From Medicago truncatula (taxonomy: Eukaryota; Streptophyta; Magnoliopsida; Fabales; Fabaceae): a DNA stretch of 64,000 nucleotides. The translations under genes were made by a program, and so were the position numbers. Shown here in pieces: positions 10,577 to 23,300 of this stretch (within the stretch, counting starts at the first letter, position 1; each line of letters starts with the position of its first letter). The notes beneath the pieces were generated by a model. It did no database searches, was not told the DNA's origin, and saw nothing but the letters and a program-made list of their open reading frames with translations. Location of the stretch: contig NC_053049.1 of the NCBI RefSeq assembly GCF_003473485.1, positions 13,392,001 to 13,456,000 on the forward strand, written 5' to 3'.

Positions 10577-13500
10577 AGATGTAAACCTTTAATTTAAGCG
10601 GGGTGGTTGAAATAGAGGCATACCTCAGCTAATTTATAAGTTACAAAAGTACCGCTCAAATTGAAGGAAAATGTTATCATACAACAGTAAAACTGACAGT
10701 GTTATATGAGACAGATTGTTGAACTATTAAAAAAGACCTAAAGAATAATGAGTTAGATAAATATATGATATATAATAGAATATTATTGTGTGTTTGATCT
10801 ATCATCTATGTAACCGATCCACTTGATACAATAAAACTCGATTGTTGTTATTTTCTTTTTTATTATATATATATATATGAGAAAATAAGAAGTGGTAAGA
10901 TGAAAAGTGTAAAACGAGAGAGGGATCAAATTGAGCTAAATTCCACAATCAAATGGTCATGGAATTGTGATGGGTTGTACTAAATGAGTCACTAAAAATT
11001 CTTCTAAACAAAATTGATTAATATATTAATTAACTCCTTTTTAAAGTTTTGGTATTACATGCTATTGACATACTAGTGGTTTGGCCAAATTTGTGACAAT
11101 GAAAGGGACAGTGATATCTGTCTTGATACAAAAGATTGATGTTGATGCTTGCATGAGGGTGAAGTGTGTATTATTTGTAATTATACTCAACATGCATTTG
11201 TATCAACATTCAAATGAGAATGAGATTATTGTCGTATTAACAACATCATTGATTTGTTCATTATCGTATATTAATGTATGCTCCACTGTATTTTGTCCTC
11301 TACTTTCCCATAACCTGTTCATGTTCTGCACCGAAGATATAAGCAATGTTATACCATCATTTTATTCTACGACATTCTTTTCATTTCAGTGGACCATAGG
11401 AAAATAAATCAAACTAATACTTATTATATAAAGTTGGAGTACTGTCAATTTGTCACATATCGAAAAATAAGATATTGTAGTATCTTATATATTTGTCCAA
11501 TATCGAATTTGTTGGTTGGTTAGCCTTTCTTTTTCATAAGAATAAGATTTTTATTCCTTCTCTTTTGGTTAGATCTTAGACATGCTAAAAATCCCTTAAC
11601 TAGTAGTCTAGTACTATATTTTTTTTGTTGTTGAGGGAAATAGTACTATAATATTTGTAATTTAATTATCACGATTCTTGCAAATATTGTTGAAACAACT
11701 CTATTTGTTTTAATTTTCCGTCAATGTTGTGTGTTTATTATTTTCCATTTTAATGTGGTGTTATTTGATTCAGGTTGAAAGACTAACTTTGAAAAAAGTA
11801 CAGATTTGATGACTTCGACGTCGTCAATGTTGTAAATCCGGAGACATGAGTGTTTCAGAGATTTGAATATAGTCATATTTACATACATATATATTTTACC
11901 ATTTTATGATATTAACATGAATATTGTGAGTTTGTTCGCAGATTCATCTGTACAAACAAGAGGGTCAGTTAATTTATCGTCACAACTAAGGTTCGCCGCC
12001 CAACGAGTTTCACTTAAGTGACATTGATTTTTTATGATATTGATGACTTTGTGTCTATTTCTCTTTTAATCAATCATTCTCTTTCATCAAAATAATTTAT
12101 TTTAATCATTCATATATCATCCTTTAGCTAGCTTAGTATATACTATGTATTTTTTTAGATAAACGAAATGACAACAGTCATCGAAAACTCGCACAACCAA
12201 ATGAAGGAACCGATATCAAACTCTGTTCATGATGTTCGACCTAATCATTTCGATTTTTTTTTTCCAACTAAACTAGTCAGATTATCTCTAGTTCTCTGGA
12301 AAGAATCTTTCATTTTGTACAAATACAAAAAATCAGAGATACAATAAATCTCCATGATAAAAGAGCAGCAAAGTTCCATATTTGAAATTGAATTTGGAAT
12401 AAATGACATGTCTTCTGACTCCTTTATGAGAGCAAGTACCAAAGGAATTAACAATGGTATGGGTGCTCATTAAGTTACACTGTGACACATTGCAAAAGAG
12501 TGGACTCATCTACATGATCATGATTATGTGAAGAACTCAAGGTCACAAAATTCAACTCCTGCTAGTAGTTATATTATCGTATATGAACTATTGTCCTTTT
12601 TTCGATGACAATTATTTTTTAACCTTTTACCTAGCTATGAGCTAATATAAACTTTATAGTAAGGAGGATAGACCACAATTTTTAACTGTTGTACCCCTTG
12701 CATTATTTATAGCTAGATTTCGTTTTAAAATTAGTTTAACAGCCATTTGATGGTAAAAACTGCTATGAAATTAGTCTAACAGCTATTTGATAGTAAAGTG
12801 TATCCAATGAGTGCTCATACTAATTTTATTCCAAAAATACCTTTAAACTTATATCAAATGAAACTCATTTGCTTAAAGAAGATGAACTTTTTAGGTAAAT
12901 TAAAGTTCATAACAAATTAGGGAGTATATAATATATATTCCTTCCATTTCTTATTTTTTAGATAGACGTACATACACAAGCGGAGGAGCTGAGATTTGAA
13001 CTCCGATCACAGCATCTGACCTAACAATTTCAATATTTTTATTAGTTGAACTATGATTTGCGGATTCCTTCTATTCCTTTTTGATCGTCAATTTTCTTAT
13101 GTTTCTATTTATCAGTCTTTTTTAAATTTCAATTTTGTCAAAAAATATTTATAATATCTTGTATCTTGTATATAAGACATGGGAAGAACCAACCAATAGT
13201 GAAGGACTACTATATATAACTATTGATTGCACCTCAATGTGCGTGGTACAAATGATTTTGGTGCCTACAACCCCTATATGCCCTATTAATGGAATGGTTA
13301 CAGTCCTATGTAAGACATAGGGGCAAATGAACAAAATCTAGATTATGGTCACATGTAAGAGTAAGACATGTGAACATTGCCAGAAACTAGAGTAGAAACT
13401 AGTAACTAATAGTTGGCCTAAAGACTTATAAGGGATTTGATAAATTTGACCTTGTAAAGGAACCACATTATTGAAGTGTTTGCCATGCACTATTTTTACC

Positions 13501-13776
13501 TTTGGCAAATATTAATGTGTTCTAGACATATGATAAAGAACTTACTATAAAAACATTCTTTTAAAATAGTAATATTCAAATTTTAAGAGTATATAAAAAA
13601 ATTATGTTTTGTCAAAAAAAAAGAGTATATAAAAAAATTATGTAAAATTTATATTGAAGTTATTAACATGTGTGTCTTTGGAGATAAGTTAGTAAGACAT
13701 TTTTTACGATGATACTTCAATATCATTTTAAATTTGGGATTTTGCATTTATGGCGACTTTTAAGAGATCCAACTTA

Positions 13777-13922
13777 CTTCCTCTAGACACATTTATAAAC
13801 AAAAAATAATTTTTTAGGTTCATTGAATTACTACCATATCTAATTTATATATAAACCGAATACATTAATTATTGAAGGAACCTAAAAAGTAGTTTTTTGT
13901 TTAAAATTGTGATCGGAGGGAG
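13777..13922. mobile_element. Stowaway-like MITE
   Basis: Left end CTTCCTCTAGACACATTTAT, right end AAAATTGTGATCGGAGGGAG, flanked by TA (13775-13776 and 13923-13924). The inner inverted repeat TTTTTAGGTTCATTGAA / GAAGGAACCTAAAAA is clear. Confidence 0.7.
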
Positions 13923-14030
13923 TAGATGTTAAGATTATTGCTACACAAATGGTCAAAAATTGAACCTAATCAAGCCGAGAGTTTAGATTATTTACACAAA
14001 CATCAATAATTGAAATCTCCAATCATTTAC

Positions 14031-14175
14031 AACAACAACCAAGTCTTATCTCATTACACAGTGTCGGCTATATGGATCAAATTATGTCATAATGCTCTCT
14101 ATCATAAACCATATTTGAATTCAACTCATTAATCTCTAAATCTTTCTTAATCATTTTAGCAACAATTTTGTGTCT
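14031..14175 (-). repeat. 3' end of an RTE-type LINE or its retroposon derivative
   Basis: On the plus strand it opens with CAACAACAACCAAGTCTTAT and continues GTGTCGGCTATATGGATCAA. This is the reverse complement of the (TTG)n-tailed 3' terminus common in plant RTE-class retroposons. A plus-oriented copy of the same end is at 33630-33705. Only the tail region is left. Confidence 0.6.
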
Positions 14176-14390
14176 TTTGAATCACATTGATTTGTAAGAA
14201 ATAAGGAATGTTTACAATCTGTTAATATTACACATCAAAGTCAAACATAATATACAAATAAAGATGATACAATACAACTGTACTGAATTGACATTTCTGC
14301 TATCAATCAACAAGACAAATTTGTCAATTACCAAAGGTTGCTTAACCTGCAAGTTCCATTCAATTCATTGTTTCAGTATACAAGCAAGAA

Positions 14391-17300
14391 TTATTGAGTC
14401 TTTTTTGGACTACCATTTTCCTGTGGATTATGAACTGGAGTTGACGAACCACTCCTTCTAGAACCACTATGACCTGTTATGGTCCTTCCCATAAACTTTC
14501 CTGCCTTGCTAAGTCCGCTACCAAAGGCTCCAAAACCACTGCCAACAAGTCCAGCTCCAGCACCAATGCCGCTTCCGACAAGTCCAGCTCCGGCGCCAAT
14601 GCCAGTTCCGACTAGTCCAATGCCACTTCCGACTAGTCCAACACCTGACCCTACTGCATCCATTGTGCTACCTATGACGCCGGCAGCTTTCAGTTTCTTC
14701 CTTTCTTCTAATATAGCTTTTTCTGCTTCTAGTGCAGCCAATTGTTCCTCTTTGTTAAATTGGTAATACAGGACCTGAAATTTCAATCCCGTTATTATTT
14801 TTAATAAACTAAAGAAATTACTGGCCCTACACGACGTTTCTTAATAAGTGATTGTCTGATAATGAGCAAAAGGAATGTCCGTCTATCTAGTTTCTGTTTT
14901 TTTGATAAATATGGGAGGGGGGAAATTACTGGCCCTACACGATGTTTCTTAAGAAGTGTTTTTGTAAAGAAATTATTAATGCCATTTGAAATTTTCAAAA
15001 GAGAGTTATATTAAGGGACTTCGACATCTCAAAAGTGTGTCATATAATAAGGGACGGAAGGAGTATTTGTTAAGAGGAAGGGGGAGGCCCTAGATCACAC
15101 TTTCCCTTTGGAACATTCAAACTTCATTACTTTCAATTATAAAGCTAGACAGTCAGCACTGCGCTAGCACCTAGGGGATAAAAGGGGCTATAAGTGAACA
15201 ATAGAATAGCTTAAAATAAGTCCAGAAGCTGAGATCTGGCTTTAAATGGGGGCCTCTCTAGTGAACAGTGGGATTGGTCCCCCCCCGGATTAGTCTGTCG
15301 TTGGGCCAAATACCGAGTTTAAAAAAAAAAATCCAAAAGTTGAGAATTAGGCCTAAATCAACTCCAAAAGTCAGCTAAAGAAGTAAGGATTGCCCAAGCC
15401 TTATAAGGAGAATTCCGGCCATATTCCTAGTCGATAATCTCAATAATAAACATTAATAATAAGACCAAAAACCTAAAGTAAAGAAAGAAAAAAAAAACAC
15501 TTTCTCATTCCATTTCTCAGTTTCCACCCAAACGTATAAAATATACTATGTGCAGCCTCACAGCAATGGCCCAGTCAAATATAAATAACTAGATCACTGC
15601 ATGTACCTTTACGGTCAAGGTTCCTCGATCCTTCTTATCTTTCACCTTGAGTGTATCAAGCGATGACAGCAGCCTCAATTCAAGCTCTTTTTCAGTTTGT
15701 ACTTCCAATTCAATAAGGGGTAATTTTACGATTCCCAGTCGCTTATCTTGCCCAATGTCTTCATCAAAAACCTGTTATGAGAGTCATGCATTTATGTTAG
15801 TTGTATTAAATCAAGTAGGATATATAAACAAGAGTTTAATGACTATGCATAGACTTTGAAAAATTAATTACATACTCATCTAATTATATCCCATTCAGTA
15901 GATATTTGTTGAGATATTTTAGACAGTGACAACATACTAGTATCCCGGTAAGATATGGTTGGATGGCTGTATAAAACTTTTTTACACTGTTTGTTAGTGT
16001 ATAGTCGATACACTCTAAACAATTTTTGCCAAGTTATGGGGAGAGAAAACAAAAAAATATTTCAAAAAAATATTAAAATCTAAAACTATATGTAGAGAAA
16101 TGACACCCTGTTTTGAACTGAGTTAAAAAAAAAAGTAACATTTGTCAATATTTTAGTCGTATCCCGGAATTTTCATAAGGTGGTGTAAAATGCTCCATCC
16201 CACAATATAAGTCATTTTTTTTTCCTATTGTATCCCTCACTATATATTTTATTACTCTTCCTTTTCCAGTTCATGTAATCTCTCTTTCTCGTACCACTAA
16301 TGAAGGTTAATCTTAACTCAGAATTTTTATAAAATCAACGAAATTAGCTACATTTCTTAATTCATGTGCCATTTGCTAAAGTGACTTATATTGTGGGATG
16401 GAGGAAGTATATACAACAGAGGAATTCTAATTACAAAGAAAATATAGCTTATGAAAAATAATGGCTCTAGGATCAGAATTAGAGGTTCAAAACACCAGAG
16501 CTATGAAACGAGTACTCATGCATACCAAGAAATATATAATATGATTCTAATAATCATCATATACTAATATGTCAGAACTGTATGTAATATATGAAATAAA
16601 ATCATCTTAAATTTCTTCCATTATGTAATTGAGTTTAATGACGACTCGAGTCTTTTGTCGATGTCAATTAGTTTTACACCGATGTCCTATAAAATCTCAT
16701 CATATTGCCAAGTAAGCTCATTTTATAACTGTATTTTAATAATAATTGTTAAATACTAAATTTTCATTGGACATCAGTGTAAAACGAATTTACACTGATA
16801 ATGCATATTCTCTTTTCTCTATGTAATTAGCATCTATGAATCACTGACATAGACGCAGACACAGACACAAACACAACACAGACACCTGACATGACACTGA
16901 CAATGACACATGCAATAATAGTAATTTGAGAAAATGAATTAATTGAATTTAGTCGTGTCGGTTTCGGAGACCAGACATACCTTCAATCCATAGTATCAGT
17001 GATTCAAATTTTAGTATACTTTAAGAGGAGATGGTTTGGAAACAAAGGATTTAGCATAAAACCATAAGAAAGGTGGAAGAAGAGAGCAGCATAAAAAACC
17101 TCAAGAATGAGTGACTGGGTCTCCTTGTCTTCTGCAATCAACTCAAATGTTTGATCCCAAACAGGATTCAAGTTGTTGTTAATAACCTTGGTTTTAACCT
17201 TGAATAAAGGTCGAATGTACAGAACAACATAAGGATCAGATTTTCCAATCATTTCCATATTTTTTAAATCGGTCGCTTTCACAATAGTCACTTTAAGGCT

Positions 17301-20300
17301 TCCATGAGGTTTAAGCTCCAAGTCACTGCATGAAAGAAAACAAAAGTATCACTCAGAAGTAAATTTCAAACTCAAATTGAAATTGTCATCTACAATCAGA
17401 AAGAAAAAAAAGGGCAAAACTCTTGCAATATTCATATTTACCTAATATCAACAGGGATACCACCAAGTGGAACAACAATCCTATGTGGCCATTGGAGCAT
17501 ATCAGTAACAATTGTGTTCACAGTATCCTACAAAATGAAAAGTAAAAATAAAATTAGCGTTACAAATGTTGCTTAAACAGTACAGGGAAAGAACAACGTT
17601 GCAAATGTTGCTTAAACAGTACAGGGAAAGAGCAACACAGCAGATAGAACTCACATCAATCATATCTGAAATTCCAGGAAGAGCAGTTAAACTTCCACCA
17701 ACAGCTTTCAGAGTATAATCAATTCTCGGCTTTGGCTGATTCAATTTTAACAGAAAAGTCAGTTAAGATGGAATCATGTATTTGGCAAGGATGATAATGT
17801 TTTGAAACATTCAATTAGAATATCAATTTGCGCCAAGAGTGGACAGTTTAATTATATAAAAGATTGCATCCCCCTATTTACAATCTTGAAAGGTTCATGG
17901 TCTTAATGATGGCCCTAACTTCATCACTTAGGTGAACCAGTGAAGCTTTTATAATTCGGATAGGGCCTACCTAAACACTACAAAACCGGCTTTTAAGGTG
18001 AGAGATGCCTCCCACTTATAAACTCATTTTCAAGTCATATATCATCCAATACGGTAGGTACTCACAACACACCCTCCTCACGTCTAGGCTGGACATATGG
18101 AATGTGACCCAAGTGACCAGATAGTGGGTGACCAACGGATTTTACTCATGCTATAATACCATCTTAGAATTTGGATTGTGCTTAACTAAACCCTGCAAAA
18201 TCAGCTTGTAAGGTGAGAGATGTTTCTCACTTAAAAACTCATTTTCATAACATATCTCATCCAATGTGAGACTCTCAACAAAGTTGATATTCAAATGCAA
18301 GTGATATATGTTTAATGTGAAGTGACCTATTACCCACCTTTTTGGTTTTGGCTTTAACCAACCATTGTCTAAGTGATGCACAAATTCTTATAGAAAAAGG
18401 AAAAATATTGTCGCAACAATCCTATCTCGTAGGGACGACATGACCATGCCGCATCAAGTAATTAATGATCAAACCAAATGCTTTAAACTATATTTACACC
18501 AGTCCACTTGACTCTAAATGAGATATTGGAAAAACCAAGTACGTTGTTTTTAATGAAATCTTAAGAAATAAGCCATTATACACTTTCATATGTAATTTCA
18601 TGCCTTCACATACACACTAATTTAATTTCCCTCAACATCCCTGAAAGATTACCTCAGCAAGAAGAGCAACAACAACAGCAGAAATGCAAGGGATCTCTTC
18701 AGCAAGTTGGAATATAACACGGGCAATGGTGAAAACTTTTAGATCCTTCAACTGAAGCAAACAAAAGCAGTAAAAATCAAATTTTGACAAAAATAAAAAA
18801 GGGACTGGTGATATTTGTATTCAACAGAAAACATTCTGCTAAGCAAACCTGAATAGGGATTGATGCAACAAGGGCAGCTTCGACAGCCAAAATAATACTG
18901 GGATCACCACCCCAGCGGAGATCTACGTCCATTATGATTTGACCTTTGGTAAGACTCTGCACACGAATACCTGTATGGATGGTGAAATTATGCACATATG
19001 AGTTTTTTACATACAAAAATATTTACAACATTGCAGTGTTATAAATAACTTGTTATATAACATTGCATACAGTGGTCTTATGATAAATTGAAATACATAT
19101 AAAAAAGTTGTATAACATCGCAGTAAGAAACACAAAGGTCCTATGATAAATTGCATTTACATATTACCTGCATTCCTAAATATAGGACCGACCCTATTAA
19201 CTAAATCATGAGAATTAAAAAAGTTGATAAAAATATTTAATTTATTAGCAATTATTATTGTTTTCCAAGTTTATCCTTTACAGTATGTATTGCTTAATTT
19301 ATTAGGGGTGTTTTAATAAAGAAATAATTAATTGAGTTGAAAATTTGAAGGGGGTCTTATAAAAAGGAAAAAGGAATTTCTCAAGATCTTATATTTAGGG
19401 ATGGAGATAGTAGTCTTACTGAATGCGGTGTCAAAATTAGCAGTTAATAACAGCTCCATAAGTAATTTAAATACACTTTTTGCAGAAGAAAAAAGTCAGC
19501 AGTTAATAAACAATCTTATTTATGCAACGCTTCCATATACTTTATATGGATTTTGACAAAAAAACATTATTGTCGAAAGGCTTGATAGTGTATGGTTCTA
19601 TTTGATCCGGAATGTTCTGACCGTCCGGATCAGTTTGACCGGAAACAGAGTCCCATGACTAGTGGACCCGGTCAAGCTTGTGGAGGATTTATGTTATTGT
19701 GATTACATTGTCAAACTCAGCCCTTAGAATCAGTTGAGTTAGTCCAATTCATTGAAGTGGGAATTGAACCGATGAGAGAGGCGCAGCCCTACACCACACT
19801 AGCCTTCAGATGAATATGTCCATTCTCTTTATATATTTGTATAAAAAATCCCAAAACTGAATTGGTGAGGATTGAACTCGGGCACAGGCAGTAGATTTAA
19901 TAGCTATCTTCTGCTACACTAAAGTTTTGATATCTACCACCTATTTTATTTAAACAAAAATATTTTCGGTCAATGTTTTTATATATAAGTATAATCGGGC
20001 TAATCCTATATATTTTCAGTGCCCTAACCGAGTCAATCACTGGATTGAAGTCTTATAGCAGTGTATGACAAGAATTACATTCATCTTTAAGCCACATTAA
20101 AATCCATATTTATTTTATTTATTCATGTCATATAGCTTACTTTAAGGAGATAATTACTTTTCATTTATGTAAAGAAAAAGCTGATTATTCCCCGAAAAAT
20201 AAGCTGAAACAAACATCACCTTACCAGGGAAAAGAATGTAAATAGGAAACACTGATGTTTTGGTAATACCTTCAATTTTTGGAGCTACGTTTCCAAGTGA

Positions 20301-23300
20301 CAGCTTGCTGAACTTCAATGAAGTAATTCCAGGAGGTCTGTACTCTTCCAGTAGAGGTTCAACAGATTCCTTGATCACCATTGTTGCGGCCTAATGGTCA
20401 ACAAAATCCATTACAACCAAGTCATATATTTAAACAGACCAGGGGTAAACCACTTTTTGGACAAACAACTTAATTAAGCGCTTATAGCATAAGCATTTAT
20501 CATATAAGTGCTTATGTATAAGCTATTTCAATAACAGAAGATGAAATAAAATTAAACTGGTTTCATGTAAGCTATAAGTTATTTTCAAAAGATATATCCT
20601 GGAGAGTTTATGAAAATAAGCCAAAACCAGCTTATAGATATGTCATAAGCTGTTTTCATAATATCTCCCAAACAGTCTCACAAATGCTTATCATGTCAAT
20701 GGGGTGTTGTATGCAATTTTGATTACAAATAAAACATATTGTGCAAAATGACATGCCCAATTACAGAACAAAAACAAGGTAAGTATTAAGCACTTGCAAG
20801 ATTGTTTTGGAGAGTTTATGAAAACAGCATATGACATTCTTATTTTAATAATCTCTCCAGGATAGCTCAGGAAAATATCGTATAGCCTATATGAACAGTT
20901 TTATTTTATTTTATCTTTTCTATAAAAAAATTGCTCATACATAAGAGCTTAGATGATAACCATGTATTCTATAGGCTCTTAATTAAGTTGCTTATCTAAA
21001 CAAGACCTAAGTTCTAACATCTAACATGAAATAAATCTAGCAAGAAATTGATACCACACAAACAGTTGTAAATTGTTAAACAAAATGAACAACCAGGCAT
21101 ACTCACTTCTGCTACAAATGGCCAAAGCTTGCTCAGGAGCTTGTTTAGCCATTTCACCTGAAAAAAGGTGATGCAACAGAGAGTCAGGAACAACAGAGTT
21201 ACTCAAATAATAAGCGCACATAAAATAGTTTCAAGTGCCAGGTAATATATAGAAATGGAAAAGTCTCACCTGCTCATATACAGGAAAAGATATCCATTCA
21301 GGAAGATTCTCCCCACAAATTTTCTTTAAATCTTCTCTGTTGAGGGATCCAAGGATTTTGATGTCAACAGCCTTCAAAACAAAAGAATGACAAATGTCAA
21401 GAGTAGACAAGAAAAACATACCAACAAATTAAAACAGGATGCTTATTTTAATAGAAAAAATGGTCAGCGATGAAGAGAACTCAATATGATATCCCAATTA
21501 ATGTCCTAGCATTCATCATCATATGAGCCCTCTGATAAGTATTTAAGCACCAGGGGAACTCTTCCTTAAAAGTTAGCTATCAAAGGGAAAGAACCAAGTC
21601 ACTTAAATATTTCACCAAGCATCCCATACTGCTTGATGTGGGACATGAGAGCCCCATAATACCCAAGTTTGTATCATAGTACCACTCCTCAGAGCCTACA
21701 TCCCGGCAGTTGCACTCTGTGACGCATTACTCAGCCTTTCCGTCAGCCCTTTTATAGGTAGCCATTTCCGAGCCACCAGAAACCAGCTCGGATACCCAAT
21801 TGATAATTATTCCAGCACTTGGAGAACTCTCCCTTAAAATCTAGCTATCAATGGGGAAGGACCAAGCAACTTAAATGTAATGTTATGGGTCTGAAAATGG
21901 CTTAACTGCACCTAACATGTCTCAGCCTTAACAGATGAGGCCTGCTATGACAAGGGACAGATAGGACTACCTCTAACAAGGTAGCCCTATGGTGATATAA
22001 TGCCTTCCGGATAGGAAGACCGTTAAATAACATTGTTAAGAGTCAAAAGCTCGGCGTACTTCACCTTATCTATTAACATACCCGAACCGGCATTTAGACT
22101 ATCACTTTCTGCCTCGGTAACCGGTTGTAAGAGATTTGACTGTCTACCTGATTCAGTCTAATGGCAGTGAGTACCAGACTATCGGATAGCCCGGCCAGCT
22201 ATGATGCATATGTACGGGTATGGTACCCGGTACGGGTACCAGTAGTACTGGTACGAAATACAGCAAATCTTAAAAATTGAAGGTACGGGTACGTTAATAT
22301 AAAATATATAAAGTAATTAAAAGTTAGTACTTTTCTTTAGTGAATTACTACCATCGTTGTTGTAAAACATGCTGTGAAAAGGAAAAAAAAAATCAATAAT
22401 AATAAAAAACAATATAATATTGCTTGTACTTTAACCATATGTTTAACCACACTTCTACCATCGTGCTTCAGAAATTTACTTTTTTTGTTCGCCGCTCTAT
22501 TATTTTCATCTAAAGCAATAGAGAGAAATGAAATACAACAAAAAAATCAAAGCAATTTCCGCTATTTTCCCAGTATGTACGTTTCTGCTGAATCTACTAC
22601 CGCGAATCAACCAAGTAAAAATGGGTACGGTTCGATACGTACAGCCGTACGCGTACCCGGTACTGGTACGTACCCATGCTTCAAAATGGCCGGTGACCAG
22701 CTGATTTGTGGCACTCCCGTCAGCCATCTTAGTCTCACTTTTATTTGGCCTCTGCTTCCAAAATGCAGAGACACTTGTTGGAAATCACCAGTTGGTCGGT
22801 CCAAGCTAGAAAGCCGTGGGAGTTGGTGGGCAAAAAAGATACTTTATGATGGCCGGGAAAAGATGTAGTGCTTTAGAAACATCAGGATTAAACCTTTTTT
22901 TATATCCCTGTAACAGAGTTTGGCCAGAAAAATGGTTGAACATAATGATAATTTTGACAGTGACTAGCAAGCTAAATTTTCAAATTTCTCTTCTTCCGCT
23001 TTTATTTTTGATATCTTTTTGATACAACAAGAGTTAGTTGTTAGTATCTGTTAGAAAGTTTAGTGGGTGGAGACCGAACCCAAGTTACCCAACCCCTAAG
23101 TTTCTCACCCAATACCACCAAGCCATCTTATACAGTTCACAGTTTCATGGCTCTGTTTACAGAGGGGTATGAGAAATTGTTCCTGAAGTTAGATGCTATA
23201 GGGGATTTTCATATCTAATCCAACATAAACTACAACAACCAAACCGAAAAGTTAAAAACCAAATAAACCGCTATTCGATTGATTTTAGGTTCCTATGATG

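Larger units (their letters stand above)
9237..14390. other. Intergenic region without recognisable genes
   Basis: Over 5 kb of AT-rich sequence. It holds a possible CTCCCTCCCC-ended element at about 9391-9880 with no clear boundaries, an AT microsatellite at 10525, a MITE at 13777 and a retroposon tail at 14031. Related tRNA-like scraps occur at about 12150-12260 and 12960-13060, sharing phrases such as GAAATGACA..GTCAT with one at 26280-26400. Short direct duplications occur at 12730-12800 and 13585-13640. Open frames here lack domains. Confidence 0.55.

Noticed and set aside
11081..11407. 108-codon plus-strand ORF in the 9-14 kb gap
   Set aside because: Composition is that of AT-rich DNA, there is no domain or family resemblance, and no splice partner could be proposed.
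17004..21419. Separate small minus-strand genes suggested by short frames with C2 or SMP sequence
   Set aside because: They join with correct phases into one 11-exon CLB1 gene; their ATG starts lie mostly in introns.
22374..22868. 164-codon plus-strand ORF
   Set aside because: It starts in AT-rich intron DNA, crosses a palindromic repeat end and lies antisense in the first intron of CLB1; no recognisable domain.
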